NCBI RefSeq assembly: GCF_049532905.1 | Contig: NZ_CP064032.1 | Location: forward strand, 5,580,001 to 5,644,000 | DNA length: 64,000 nt | Direction of reading: 5' to 3' | DNA from: Dyella_B nitratireducens | GTDB lineage: Bacteria; Pseudomonadota; Gammaproteobacteria; Xanthomonadales; Rhodanobacteraceae | Part shown: piece by piece, positions 34,206 to 42,817 of the stretch | Layout: the number at the start of each line of letters is the position of its first letter | Position numbering within the stretch: the first letter of the stretch is position 1 | Translations under genes and position numbers: made by a program | Notes under the pieces: model-generated | What the model was told of the DNA's origin: nothing | Databases searched by the model: none | Seen by the model: the letters and a program-made list of their open reading frames with translations, nothing else

Positions 34206-34538
34206 TCAGGCTTGCTGTAACCACCGCTCCAGTTGCGCCGCATCGGTACTGCCAATGGCAATGATCCGATAACCAGACCAAATCTGTCCGTGCGTGGCGG
34301 CAGGTTCGTGCCATTGCTCCTGGATGCCCACCTCGATGGTCGGCATGGTGGCGTCCTGCGAAGGCAGTGGCAGGCTTACCTGATAGACAGCTTCGCTGCG
34401 CGGCGAGTGCTGGCTGATCAAGAGCATGCCGTTGCTGGAGAGATTACCCAGCTGTCCCAGCGGTTGGCCGGTGATCATGTCCGTCACGTTGACGATGTAG
34501 TTCGGCCGTTTGCGTGGTGCGCGACGCTGTTCGTTCAT
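34206..34538 (-). CDS. PilZ domain protein
   Basis: 110 residues, a single PilZ domain. The cyclic-di-GMP signature is present as an N-terminal arginine cluster (RRAPRKRPN) and the NLSSNGMLL motif, the (D/N)xSxxG element. The pattern matches ligand-binding PilZ proteins, so cyclic-di-GMP binding is likely though not shown. The start ATG overlaps the stop of the upstream DUF1631 gene (ATGA), so the two are made together. The DUF1631 C-terminus looks PilZ-related, and the pair may work jointly. Confidence 0.85.
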   Translation of the reverse strand: MNEQRRAPRKRPNYIVNVTDMITGQPLGQLGNLSSNGMLLISQHSPRSEAVYQVSLPLPSQDATMPTIEVGIQEQWHEPAATHGQIWSGYRIIAIGSTDAAQLERWLQQA

Positions 34539-36901
34539 GACCGTGCCTCCGGCAGCAGCGGTGCAGGACGCAGCAGGCTGTTGGTCAGCGCATGCCAGGC
34601 GCGGTCGAGCAGGTTCTCCTGCTGCGGCGGCAATTCACGCACGCGACCCTCGGCAATCGCACGCGCCAGCTCTTGCAGGTTCATCACGTCGCTGCGTTGG
34701 CCGCGGCGATTCACGAACAGGCTGTTGCCCGACAGGGGTGAGAACCAGGCCAGTTTTTGCTGCATGGCGCGGCCGGTTGCCGGATCGGTGAACTCGAACC
34801 AGGTGCCGAACGGCAGTTGGCGAAGATGGTTGTGAATGCGTGCCTCACGCAGCCCGAGCGGCGGTACCACGGCAGCGTGCGTGGACGATGGCGCTTCCTC
34901 GTTGCGGTGCTCGCCCAAGCGCTGGCGCTGTTTGAGCCGAATGGCCAGATCCGTTGCACTGGGCACTTCGGTGACACGTGGAGGCGGCTGGGGCTTCGCT
35001 TCTTCCACCACCGGAGGAGCCGTTGTAGGCACTGGCGCTTGTTCGGGCTTTTTGTCGGTGACGGGTTCGGCCGCGGCGGTTGTCGGGGGTTCCAGTGGAG
35101 CAGGCAGTGGCGAAACGGTAGCAGGCATTTGCGCGCTGATCAGGCGCTGCGCAACCTGCTCGGCCTCATCTTGATGCATGCCGATTTGCTGCAAGCCGGT
35201 TTCTACTTCCTGGCGTAACGCCAATGGGTCGTTGACGGGGAATTGGCCAAGCAGCTGATCGGTGATACGCAACTGATGGAGGAAGGCTTCGCTGTGTTCG
35301 TCATGACGCAGCAAGGTCAGCGCGAGCACATCCGTCCACGCACGCTCGAGCAAGGTGCGTAGCAAACCGCGCGGCGAAGCAAGGCTGAAGCGTTCGGCCA
35401 TCAATTCGTCGGCGCGCCGGCGTGCCTGCTCCAGCTTTTCACGGCCTTGCATGGCTTCCACATGGCGGCGTTCGGCTGCCTGCGATTTGCGCACCAATTG
35501 CATCAGGTGATGTTCGATATCTGCCAGCAGGCTGGTGTAGAGCCCGGCTGTCGGCGGTTCCTGCTGGGCGCGATCCACCAGGTGGCTGAGCTTGGCGAGC
35601 AGTTGTTGATCGGTTTCGCCGTTCGGTCCGTCCAGCCAAGTGTCGATGGTGTCGGCGAGCTTGCCGAGCAACTGGCGTGCTGGATGCTCCTGCTGATTGA
35701 AGAAGTCGCGATCGGCAACGGCCAGCCGCAGGAGTGGCAACTGCAGATTGCCGAGCAGGGCGCGCGCATCCGGGCCGTGGTGCAGTTGCTGCGAGAGTTG
35801 TTCGAACAGCATGGCGACCAGCTCTACCGTGTCGCCCTGTTCGGGCGTCAACTGCGTGTGCGCGGCGCCGGGTGGAACGTTGAGGTTGAGCTGGTACAGC
35901 AGCTCTTCCTGCAGGCGCTGCGCGCTACGCAGTTCGCGGCTGGTGCGGTCGGTGACCTGCACCATGTGCTGTTGCAGTGCGCCGAGTGCTGTCTGCAATT
36001 CCTCCGGCGTGGCAGTGCGTGCGCCAGCGGCTTGCGCTGAGCCGGATGCTGCCACGCGCTGCCGCGTGAGCAGATCGCGCAAGGTTTCCAGGACAGCAAT
36101 CGGTTCGTTGCTGCGTTCGGCCGGATCAGCAGGCGTTGCAGGCTGCGCGGGGGTGGGACCTTGCACTGAAGCATGCGCGGGCCCATGGGTGGCACGTGCC
36201 GCGGTGAAGGCACGCAGTTGCGGCAAGATGCCGTCGGCCAGCAGCTTGGCGTTGATGCCTTCATACAGCGAAACCAGCGTGCGGCCGACACTGCTTTCGA
36301 AGACTTGCAGCAACAGCAAGCGATGCTCGAGCGGCAGATTCATCGGCTCGCTGGCGATGCGCAGGATGCGCGCCATGTTCTGCGGGCCTAATGGCAATTG
36401 CCTGCCTTCGAGCGGTGGTGTGGCTACCAGCACGGCAAGTCGATACGACAGTTCGGAAAGGATCGGGCCGTTCTGTGCCTCGCTGCGTGCCGCCAGCTTG
36501 TCGAGTGCCGCGGTCAGCTCGTGCTCGGTGCGATCGAGCAGCGTCAGCGACTGCAGGCTGAGCGACTGCGATGTTTGATCGTCATCCGTCTCGCCCAGGC
36601 ACTCGAAACTTTCGCGCAACTTTGCCGAGAACGATTGAATAAATGCCGTGCGGCCGTGTTGCACGAAGTTCCGGCTATCGAAGCAACGCTGTTGTTCCAG
36701 GTGGTTGCGGGATTGCTCTGCCTGTTCGTACAGCCGCTTGTCGAAACGTTCCAGGCATAACCGCAGGGTAGGTTCTGCCCAATGATCGCAGAGTGTGCAA
36801 GCAGCTTCGATCAGTTTGCGGGCGCGCAAGGGCAATCTGCCCAGGTCGATGCGACGACCTGGGGCAGCAGACGATGGATAGACCCTCTGCTCGACGTCCA
36901 T
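34535..36901 (-). CDS. DUF1631 family protein
   Basis: 788 residues, mostly helical and Gln/Leu-rich, a family of unknown function in gamma- and betaproteobacteria. There is a Pro/Ala-rich linker around residues 230-270 and another, Pro-rich, around 590-640; the C-terminal part (LPFGTWFEFTDPATGRAMQQ, LAWFSPLSGNSLFVNRRG) looks like a beta-barrel of the PilZ-like kind seen in DUF1631 proteins. No signal peptide or membrane segment. ATG 36901 (MDVEQRVYPSS) is used; a TTG at 36934 is possible. A perfect CRP-type site lies 68 bases upstream of the start. Confidence 0.8.
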   Translation of the reverse strand: MDVEQRVYPSSAAPGRRIDLGRLPLRARKLIEAACTLCDHWAEPTLRLCLERFDKRLYEQAEQSRNHLEQQRCFDSRNFVQHGRTAFIQSFSAKLRESFECLGETDDDQTSQSLSLQSLTLLDRTEHELTAALDKLAARSEAQNGPILSELSYRLAVLVATPPLEGRQLPLGPQNMARILRIASEPMNLPLEHRLLLLQVFESSVGRTLVSLYEGINAKLLADGILPQLRAFTAARATHGPAHASVQGPTPAQPATPADPAERSNEPIAVLETLRDLLTRQRVAASGSAQAAGARTATPEELQTALGALQQHMVQVTDRTSRELRSAQRLQEELLYQLNLNVPPGAAHTQLTPEQGDTVELVAMLFEQLSQQLHHGPDARALLGNLQLPLLRLAVADRDFFNQQEHPARQLLGKLADTIDTWLDGPNGETDQQLLAKLSHLVDRAQQEPPTAGLYTSLLADIEHHLMQLVRKSQAAERRHVEAMQGREKLEQARRRADELMAERFSLASPRGLLRTLLERAWTDVLALTLLRHDEHSEAFLHQLRITDQLLGQFPVNDPLALRQEVETGLQQIGMHQDEAEQVAQRLISAQMPATVSPLPAPLEPPTTAAAEPVTDKKPEQAPVPTTAPPVVEEAKPQPPPRVTEVPSATDLAIRLKQRQRLGEHRNEEAPSSTHAAVVPPLGLREARIHNHLRQLPFGTWFEFTDPATGRAMQQKLAWFSPLSGNSLFVNRRGQRSDVMNLQELARAIAEGRVRELPPQQENLLDRAWHALTNSLLRPAPLLPEARS

Positions 36902-36968
36902 GACCAGGATTCCCCATGAGTTCCCCTGGGCCAAGTGTATGCCGGTTCCGGGGTCTCGTCATGGGTTT

Positions 36969-36984
36969 TGTGATGTGTATCACA
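36969..36984. promoter_or_regulatory. Perfect TGTGA-N6-TCACA site (CRP/Clp type) upstream of DUF1631-PilZ
   Basis: TGTGATGTGTATCACA matches the CRP core palindrome without mismatch. It sits between the hemW stop and the DUF1631 start, in the only intergenic space of this minus-strand run. TACACT or CATACA at about 36933-36941 (minus strand) could be the -10, which would put the site centre about 47-50 bases upstream of the start of transcription. The window's own Clp has the matching recognition helix. Confidence 0.65.
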
Positions 36985-36991
36985 TTTTTGG

Positions 36992-38155
36992 CTATGCTAG
37001 AAAATTGCCTATCACGTCGTTGAGAAAGCGCTGGCCCAGGGGGGTGGTGCGCAAGCAATCCGGGTTGTCTTCCAGCCAGCCCTTGCGGCGACTGGCTGCG
37101 AGGGGTTCGGCGATCCGCTCTATCGGCAATCCGGTGCGCGCGGCAAATTCGCCTAGAGGTACGCCATGGATAAGGCGCAGGGCGTTGAGCATGTATTCGA
37201 ACGGCAACTCATCGGCCGGCACGGTCGAGTGGCCGCCGATGCGGGCTGGCTGGCCGGTGGCTTCGAGGTAGGCGTTGGGGTGGCGGATTTTCCAGCGGCG
37301 CCATACCTCGCCGGACGCGGCATCGCTGATCTTGCCGTGAGCGCCGGCGCCGATGCCGAGGTAGTCGCCGAAACGCCAATAATTGAGGTTGTGTTCGCAG
37401 CACCGGCTGGGTCTGGCATAGGCGGACACTTCATATTGCGTATAACCGGCCTCGGCAAGCCGCGTTTCGCAGGCTTCCTGCATGGCCCAGGCAGCATCGT
37501 CGTCAGGCAGCGGCGGCGGATGTGCGGCAAACACGGTGTTGGGTTCCAGCGTGAGTTGGTAGTGAGAGATATGCGCCGGCTGCAGTGCCGCTGCGCGATC
37601 CACGTCGTTCAAAGCACCGGATAACGTCTGTTCCGGCAAGGCGTACATCAGATCGAGATTGATGTTGTGGATGCCTGCATCCTGTGCCGATTTCACTGCG
37701 GTTTCCGCTTCCGCAGAAGAATGGATGCGGCCCAGACGCTTTAGCTTGGTGTCGTCGAAACTCTGGATGCCGAAGGAAATGCGATTGACGCCCGCGGCGA
37801 GGTAGCCGTCGAAGCGTCCATGTTCAACCGTGCCTGGATTGGTTTCCAGCGTGACCTCGCAGCTATCAAGGACTTGCAGGCGCGAACGCGCGCCATCGAG
37901 AAAACGCGCAACGAGGTCGGGCGAGAACAGGCTGGGCGTGCCGCCGCCGAAGAACACGCTGATGATGGGCCGATTCTGCAGCGCACTGCCGAAGTCATGC
38001 AGATCGGCATCCAGGTCGGCGAGCAACGCATCCACGTATTGCGCGTAAGGCGGTTCGCCGCGTAGGCCATGCGAATTGAAGTCGCAATAAGGGCATTTTT
38101 TTACGCACCACGGCATGTGGACGTACAGCGCCAGCGGTGGTGCGATCAATGTCAT
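36992..38155 (-). CDS. hemW: Radical SAM heme chaperone HemW
   Basis: 387 residues. The radical-SAM cluster motif CVKKCPYC (Cys17, Cys21, Cys24) is followed by FFGGGTPSLF, the GVNRISFGIQSF strand and NLDLMYALPEQT. HemW is a heme-trafficking protein once annotated as an oxygen-independent coproporphyrinogen oxidase; unlike HemN it lacks the extra cysteine after the CxxxCxxC motif (here Phe in YCDF follows), which agrees with the HemW call. It begins one base after the rdgB stop, so rph, rdgB and hemW form one minus-strand operon. Confidence 0.92.
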   Translation of the reverse strand: MTLIAPPLALYVHMPWCVKKCPYCDFNSHGLRGEPPYAQYVDALLADLDADLHDFGSALQNRPIISVFFGGGTPSLFSPDLVARFLDGARSRLQVLDSCEVTLETNPGTVEHGRFDGYLAAGVNRISFGIQSFDDTKLKRLGRIHSSAEAETAVKSAQDAGIHNINLDLMYALPEQTLSGALNDVDRAAALQPAHISHYQLTLEPNTVFAAHPPPLPDDDAAWAMQEACETRLAEAGYTQYEVSAYARPSRCCEHNLNYWRFGDYLGIGAGAHGKISDAASGEVWRRWKIRHPNAYLEATGQPARIGGHSTVPADELPFEYMLNALRLIHGVPLGEFAARTGLPIERIAEPLAASRRKGWLEDNPDCLRTTPLGQRFLNDVIGNFLA

Positions 38156-38156
38156 G

Positions 38157-38756
38157 TCACGTGTGTAGCTCAGCGATGCGAGTGTGCAGTTTTGCCATGG
38201 CCTGTCCGCGGTGACTCAGCCTGTTTTTGACGTCGGGTTCCAGTTCGGCGGCGCTCAGTGACTGGCCATGCGGTAAAAAAAGCGGGTCATAGCCGAAGCC
38301 ACGCGCGCCGCGCGGCGTGTCCAATACGCGACCATGCCAGCGGCCTTCGGCAATCAGTGGTGCGGGATCTTCGGCATGCCACAGCAATGCGAGTACGCAG
38401 ATAAAGAACGCATGGCGTTGTTCTTGCGCGACGCCATCAAGTTCGCGCAGCAGGCGTGCGTTATTGGCTTCCGCGTTGCCATGTCCGCCGCTGTAGCGTG
38501 CAGAGTAGAGGCCCGGTGCGCCGCGTAGGTGGGCCACACACAATCCGGAATCATCTGCCAGCGCCGGCAAGCCGGTGATGTGCGAAGCATGACGCGCCTT
38601 GAGCAGCGCGTTTTCGACGAAACTGAGGCCGGTTTCCTCGGCATCCTCCACGCCCAGTTCAGCTTGGGGAATCACTTCGAAGTGGCTGTCGGCGAGCAAG
38701 GTGTTGAACTCGGCAAGCTTGCCGCGGTTGCTGCTGGCGAGAACGATGCGCTGCAT
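38157..38756 (-). CDS. rdgB: XTP/dITP diphosphatase (RdgB/HAM1)
   Basis: Removes non-canonical purine nucleotides such as dITP and XTP. 199 residues. Motifs: the N-terminal ASSNRGKLAEFNTLL, ETGLSFVENALLKARHAS, LADDSGLCVAHLRGAPGLYSARY, and GFGYDPLFLPHGQSLSAAEL. ATG 38756 (MQRIVLAS) is preferred over a GTG at 38765. It follows rph with about ten bases between and precedes hemW by one base, a tightly packed order common in proteobacteria. Confidence 0.95.
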   Translation of the reverse strand: MQRIVLASSNRGKLAEFNTLLADSHFEVIPQAELGVEDAEETGLSFVENALLKARHASHITGLPALADDSGLCVAHLRGAPGLYSARYSGGHGNAEANNARLLRELDGVAQEQRHAFFICVLALLWHAEDPAPLIAEGRWHGRVLDTPRGARGFGYDPLFLPHGQSLSAAELEPDVKNRLSHRGQAMAKLHTRIAELHT

Positions 38757-38765
38757 GGCAAGCAC

Positions 38766-39494
38766 TCAGCCCAGGTCCAATGCTGCACGCTGCAGGCCGA
38801 TCAGTTCGGCGATGCCTTTTTCGGCCAGGTCCAGCATGGCGTCCATCTCGCCGCGCCGAAATGCGTGGCCTTCGGCCGTGCCTTGCACTTCGATGAAACC
38901 GCCGCCGTCGTTCATGACGACGTTCATGTCGGTATCGCAGTTGGCGTCTTCGCTGTAGTCTAGATCGAGCACCGGCTCGCCCTGATAGACGCCCACCGAT
39001 ACAGCGGCCACGGCACCCATGATGGGATTGCGCCGTAGGTTTTCGCGTTTCATCAATACGTTCACCGCATCGACCAGCGCAACGTAGGCACCGGTGATGG
39101 CGGCGGTACGCGTGCCGCCGTCGGCCTGGATCACATCGCAGTCCAGGGTGATCACGCGTTCACCCAATGACTGGCGATCGATGCAGGCACGCAGGCTGCG
39201 CCCGATCAGGCGCTGGATTTCCATGGTGCGCCCGCCCTGGCTGCCGCGCGTGGCTTCGCGCTGGGTGCGCGTGGAGGTGGCGCGCGGCAGCATGCCGTAC
39301 TCGGCGGTGACCCAGCCCTCACCTTTGCCGCGCAGCCAGGGCGGCAGGCGATCCTCGATGCTGGCAGTACACAGCACGCGCGTATCGCCAAAGGCGATCA
39401 GCACGGAGCCTTCGGCATGGCGAGTGTAGTGGCGCTCGATGGTGACTTGGCGCAACTGATCACTGGTGCGACCGCTTGGACGGGACACTGGCAT
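38766..39494 (-). CDS. rph: Ribonuclease PH
   Basis: Phosphorolytic 3'-5' exoribonuclease that trims tRNA 3' ends. 242 residues. N-terminus MPVSRPSGRTSDQLRQVTIE; core motifs EYGMLPRATSTRTQREATRG and QADGGTRTAAITGAYVAL with the phosphate site; DLDYSEDANCDTDMNVVM near the end. No frameshift of the kind known from E. coli K-12 is seen. Divergent from yicC with about 90 bases between starts. Confidence 0.96.
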   Translation of the reverse strand: MPVSRPSGRTSDQLRQVTIERHYTRHAEGSVLIAFGDTRVLCTASIEDRLPPWLRGKGEGWVTAEYGMLPRATSTRTQREATRGSQGGRTMEIQRLIGRSLRACIDRQSLGERVITLDCDVIQADGGTRTAAITGAYVALVDAVNVLMKRENLRRNPIMGAVAAVSVGVYQGEPVLDLDYSEDANCDTDMNVVMNDGGGFIEVQGTAEGHAFRRGEMDAMLDLAEKGIAELIGLQRAALDLG

Positions 39495-39583
39495 GTGTGT
39501 TCTTTGGGCAACGGGAGGCAGGACAGTTTACCATTGGCCCCTTTCATCACCCCCTCCCCATCACCTTCTCTCCAAGGTTTTCC

Positions 39584-40441
39584 ATGATCCGCAGCATGAC
39601 CGCTTATGCTTCTGCCGAAGCCCAGACCCCCGCGGGAGCTCTGACGTGCGAATTGCGCGCGGTCAATCATCGCTACCTGGAACTCAGCCCGCGGCTGCCG
39701 GAAGACATGCGTGTATTCGAATCCGCATTGCGTGAGCGGATGGCGGGCCGGTTGTCGCGCGGCAAGGTGGATGTGATCGTGCGGCGCGGTGAATCGCGTG
39801 GCGAATCGCTGCAGGTCGACAACGTACTTGTCAGCCGTTTGTCCGAACTGGCGCTCGATATGGAAGCGCGCTTCCCACGCATGCGGATCGAATTTACCGA
39901 TCTGCTGCGTTTCCCGGGCGTGCTGCAACATGCGGAAGCGGATCAGGAGGCGCAGCAGGCCGCTCTGCTGGAAGTGCTCGACCGCGCCTTGGATGCGCTG
40001 ACTGCCACACGCGAGCGCGAAGGGGCCAAGCTTGGCGACATCCTGCGTGAGCGTCTGGATGCGATCGAGCGCATCGTGGGTGACGTCCGTGGCTGGATGC
40101 CGGAGATCCGTGCTGCCTTGCGCACCCGGCTTGAATCACGCCTCGCCGATCTGAAGCAGCCGACCGACCCAGGTCGATTGGAACAGGAGCTGGTGTTGCA
40201 GGTGACGCGTTCCGACGTGGACGAGGAACTCGATCGGCTGAGTACGCATATCGTGGAAACGCGCCGTGTGCTCGGCTTGAAGGAACCGGTGGGTCGACGC
40301 CTGGATTTCCTGATGCAGGAGTTCAACCGCGAGGCGAATACGCTGGGTTCCAAGTCGGTCGATGCACGCACCACCAATGCGGCCGTGGAATTGAAAGTGC
40401 TGATCGAGCAGATGCGCGAACAGGTGCAGAACATCGAATGA
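39584..40441 (+). CDS. yicC: YicC family endoribonuclease
   Basis: 285 residues, near the 287 of E. coli YicC. N-terminus MIRSMTAYASAEAQ, ELRAVNHRYLEL, and C-terminal KEPVGRRLDFLMQEFNREANTLGSK with DARTTNAAVELKVLIEQMREQVQNIE, the family's most conserved stretch. Members have been shown to cut RNA, and YicC affects small-RNA turnover in E. coli. ATG 39584 with AAGG six bases upstream is chosen over a longer frame from 39476. The stop overlaps the gmk start (ATGA). Confidence 0.93.
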   Translation: MIRSMTAYASAEAQTPAGALTCELRAVNHRYLELSPRLPEDMRVFESALRERMAGRLSRGKVDVIVRRGESRGESLQVDNVLVSRLSELALDMEARFPRMRIEFTDLLRFPGVLQHAEADQEAQQAALLEVLDRALDALTATREREGAKLGDILRERLDAIERIVGDVRGWMPEIRAALRTRLESRLADLKQPTDPGRLEQELVLQVTRSDVDEELDRLSTHIVETRRVLGLKEPVGRRLDFLMQEFNREANTLGSKSVDARTTNAAVELKVLIEQMREQVQNIE

Positions 40442-41085
40442 GCACGCATACCTCTAGTGCGGGAGGCGCCGAAGGCACGCTGTTCATCGTTGCTGCGCCT
40501 TCTGGCGCCGGGAAGTCGACGTTGGTGAACGCGCTGCTCGAACGTGAGCCGAGCATCTCGCTATCGATTTCCCATACCACGCGTCCGCCGCGTCCAGGTG
40601 AGCAGTATGGACGTCACTATTACTTCGTCGAACGGGTCGAGTTCGAGCGCGAGGTCGGCGAAGGCATTTTCCTTGAGCACGCCGAAGTGCACGGTAATTT
40701 CTATGGCACTTCGCGCAAGACCGTGCAGGATTTGCTTCAGCAGGGGCGCGATGTTCTGCTGGAGATCGACTGGCAAGGAGCTGCGCAAATACGTAAGGCC
40801 AAGCCGGATGTGGTGAGCGTGTTCATCCTGCCGCCGTCACGGGCGGAGCTGGAGCGGCGGCTGCGTGGACGAGGATCGGATAGCGCGGAAGTCATCGAAC
40901 GGCGGTTGCGCAATTCCCGAGGGGAGATCGCGCATGCCCACGAGTTCGATTACATCATCGTCAACGACCTGTTCGAGGACGCGTTGGACAGCCTCCAGGC
41001 CATCGTTCGGGCAGTGCGCCAGCGCAGCGCTTTGCAGTGTCAGCGTCACGAAAGCTTGATCCATGAACTTTTAACAGAAACCTGA
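40438..41085 (+). CDS. gmk: Guanylate kinase
   Basis: Phosphorylates GMP to GDP. 215 residues. P-loop APSGAGKSTL near residues 20-29, GMP-binding SISHTTRPPRPGEQYGRHYYFV, VHGNFYGTSRKTV, LLEIDWQGAAQIRK and the lid RLRGRGSD. It is coupled to yicC by a four-base overlap. In E. coli gmk is followed by rpoZ-spoT; here the Mla genes lie between. Confidence 0.96.
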   Translation: MSTHTSSAGGAEGTLFIVAAPSGAGKSTLVNALLEREPSISLSISHTTRPPRPGEQYGRHYYFVERVEFEREVGEGIFLEHAEVHGNFYGTSRKTVQDLLQQGRDVLLEIDWQGAAQIRKAKPDVVSVFILPPSRAELERRLRGRGSDSAEVIERRLRNSRGEIAHAHEFDYIIVNDLFEDALDSLQAIVRAVRQRSALQCQRHESLIHELLTET

Positions 41086-41173
41086 ACGTTCGCTCAGGAT
41101 TACTGTACTGGTCCGGATAGCATTAGGCCCCCAGTTCAGCTAACGTTTCCACTTTGCTGCCGTCCCCCTGGCC

Positions 41174-42010
41174 ATGATCGATACTGTCCAAGCTCAATCC
41201 GACGATCGCGCGCTGGTGCGCATCCGTGGCCTGACCACGGTGCTCAACGGCAAGGTCGTGTTCGACAAGCTGGACCTGGACATCCCGCGCGGCAAAGTTA
41301 CCGCCATCATGGGCCCCAGCGGCACCGGCAAGACCACCTTGCTCAAGCACATTACCGGGCAGATGCGCGGCGACGCCGGCCAGGTCTGGGTGGCTGGAAA
41401 GAACGTGGCAGAGTTGTCGCGCGATGCTTTGTTCGAGTTGCGTGAGCGCATTGGTTACCTGTTCCAGAATTCCGCGTTGCTCACGGACTTCGATGTATTC
41501 GAAAACGTGGCGTTTCCGTTGCGCCAGCACACCAAGCTGCCCGAGGTGCTGATCCGTAATATCGTGCTCACCAAGCTGCAGGCGGTGGGCTTGCGTGGCG
41601 CGTCATCGCTGATGCCCAGCGAGCTTTCCGGCGGCATGGCGCGCCGTGTGGCGCTGGCGCGCGCGATCGTGTTCGATCCCATGCTGATTCTTTATGACGA
41701 GCCGTTCGTTGGCTTGGACCCGATCGCGCTGAACCAGGTGTTGAAGCTGATCCGTACGCTTAATGAAACGCTAGGCATTACCAGCGTGCTGGTAGCGCAT
41801 GAATTGGAGGCGATCAAACAGGTCGCTGATCTGGTCTACCTGATCGCCAACGGCAAGGTGGTGGCGCAGGGTGATCCCAAGTCCATCGCTGACAACGGCT
41901 CGCCATGGACAAGCCAATTCTTTGGCGGCGAAGCGGACGGCCCGGTGCCGTTCCAGTATCCGGCCGACGATTACGCAGAGGCCCTCGGTTTCAAGCAAGG
42001 TGCTGCATGA
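41174..42010 (+). CDS. mlaF: Phospholipid transport ATPase subunit MlaF
   Basis: ATPase of the MlaFEDB inner-membrane complex that moves phospholipids between inner membrane and the periplasmic carrier MlaC. 278 residues: Walker A MGPSGTGKTTL, signature ELSGGMARRVALARA, Walker B LILYDEPFVGLDP and H-loop LVAHE. The SGGM variant of the signature is typical of MlaF-type ATPases. A C-terminal extension after the ABC core (QFFGGEADGPVPFQY onward) is of the kind that contacts MlaB. First gene of mlaFEDCB; its stop overlaps the mlaE start (ATGA). Confidence 0.95.
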   Translation: MIDTVQAQSDDRALVRIRGLTTVLNGKVVFDKLDLDIPRGKVTAIMGPSGTGKTTLLKHITGQMRGDAGQVWVAGKNVAELSRDALFELRERIGYLFQNSALLTDFDVFENVAFPLRQHTKLPEVLIRNIVLTKLQAVGLRGASSLMPSELSGGMARRVALARAIVFDPMLILYDEPFVGLDPIALNQVLKLIRTLNETLGITSVLVAHELEAIKQVADLVYLIANGKVVAQGDPKSIADNGSPWTSQFFGGEADGPVPFQYPADDYAEALGFKQGAA

Positions 42011-42780
42011 GTGCGCGGATGGGGCATGAAAACGTCGTGATGGGATCGCTGGCTCAGATCGGCCGCTGCGGTTTGTTCCTGCTGCGCATACTTTCCGCGA
42101 CACCGCGCAGCATGCGGCACCTGACGGAGACGGTGCGCCAGTTATGGTTTGTCGGTGGCTTGAGTCTCACCATCATCATGACTTGCGGACTGTTCGTAGG
42201 CATGGTGCTGGGCTTGCAGCTGTATCACGTACTGGCCATTTTTGGCGGCACCTCGGCCACTGGCTCAGTGGTAGCGCTGGCGGTGTATCGCGAGCTGGGG
42301 CCGGTAGTGACCGGGCTACTGTTCGCGGGCCGTGCCGGCACGTCGATCACGGCGGAAATTGGCCTGATGCGTGCGACCGACCAGATTGCGGCGATGGAAA
42401 TGATGGCGGTGGATCCGATCGCCTATGTGGCCGTGCCGCGCTTTCTTGCTGGCCTGATCGCCATGCCGCTGCTGTGCTGCGTGTTCTGCGGGATGAGTAT
42501 CTTTGGTGGTCATCTGGTCGCTGTGGATTGGCTGGGCGTCGACAACGGTACGTTCTGGTCGAACATGACTGCCAACGTGAACGTGTGGGATGACGTGATC
42601 AACGGCTTGATCTGGAAGAGCCTGGTGTTCGGTGCGGTGATATCGCTGATCGCCGTGTTCCAGGGCTACACCACGGCGCCGACCAGCGAAGGCGTGGCGT
42701 ATGCCACCACGCGCACCGTGGTCGCTTCGTCGATTGCCATTCTCGCGCTGGACTTCGTGCTCACCGCTTTCTTGATGTGA
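42007..42780 (+). CDS. mlaE: Phospholipid transport permease MlaE
   Basis: 257-residue integral membrane permease of the Mla complex (MlaE/YrbE family). It has an amphipathic N-terminus, then hydrophobic segments near residues 49-72, 85-110, 145-170, 195-220 and 235-257. Family motifs: GLVLGLQLYH-like GMVLGLQLYHVL, ELGPVVTGLLFAGRAGTSITAEIGLMRATDQIAAMEMM, and a conserved coupling region PRFLAGLIAMPLL. The ATG is placed in the mlaF stop overlap, which fixes the start better than an upstream in-frame codon at 41905. Confidence 0.94.
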   Translation: MSARMGHENVVMGSLAQIGRCGLFLLRILSATPRSMRHLTETVRQLWFVGGLSLTIIMTCGLFVGMVLGLQLYHVLAIFGGTSATGSVVALAVYRELGPVVTGLLFAGRAGTSITAEIGLMRATDQIAAMEMMAVDPIAYVAVPRFLAGLIAMPLLCCVFCGMSIFGGHLVAVDWLGVDNGTFWSNMTANVNVWDDVINGLIWKSLVFGAVISLIAVFQGYTTAPTSEGVAYATTRTVVASSIAILALDFVLTAFLM

Positions 42781-42817
42781 CGATCATGACTAATTGCTTT
42801 TTTTTGAGGACTTTGCC

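Noticed and set aside
35697..36578. 293-residue plus-strand frame inside the DUF1631 gene
   Set aside because: Ser/Cys/Arg-rich composition typical of an antisense shadow of a high-GC gene; no motif and no ribosome site.
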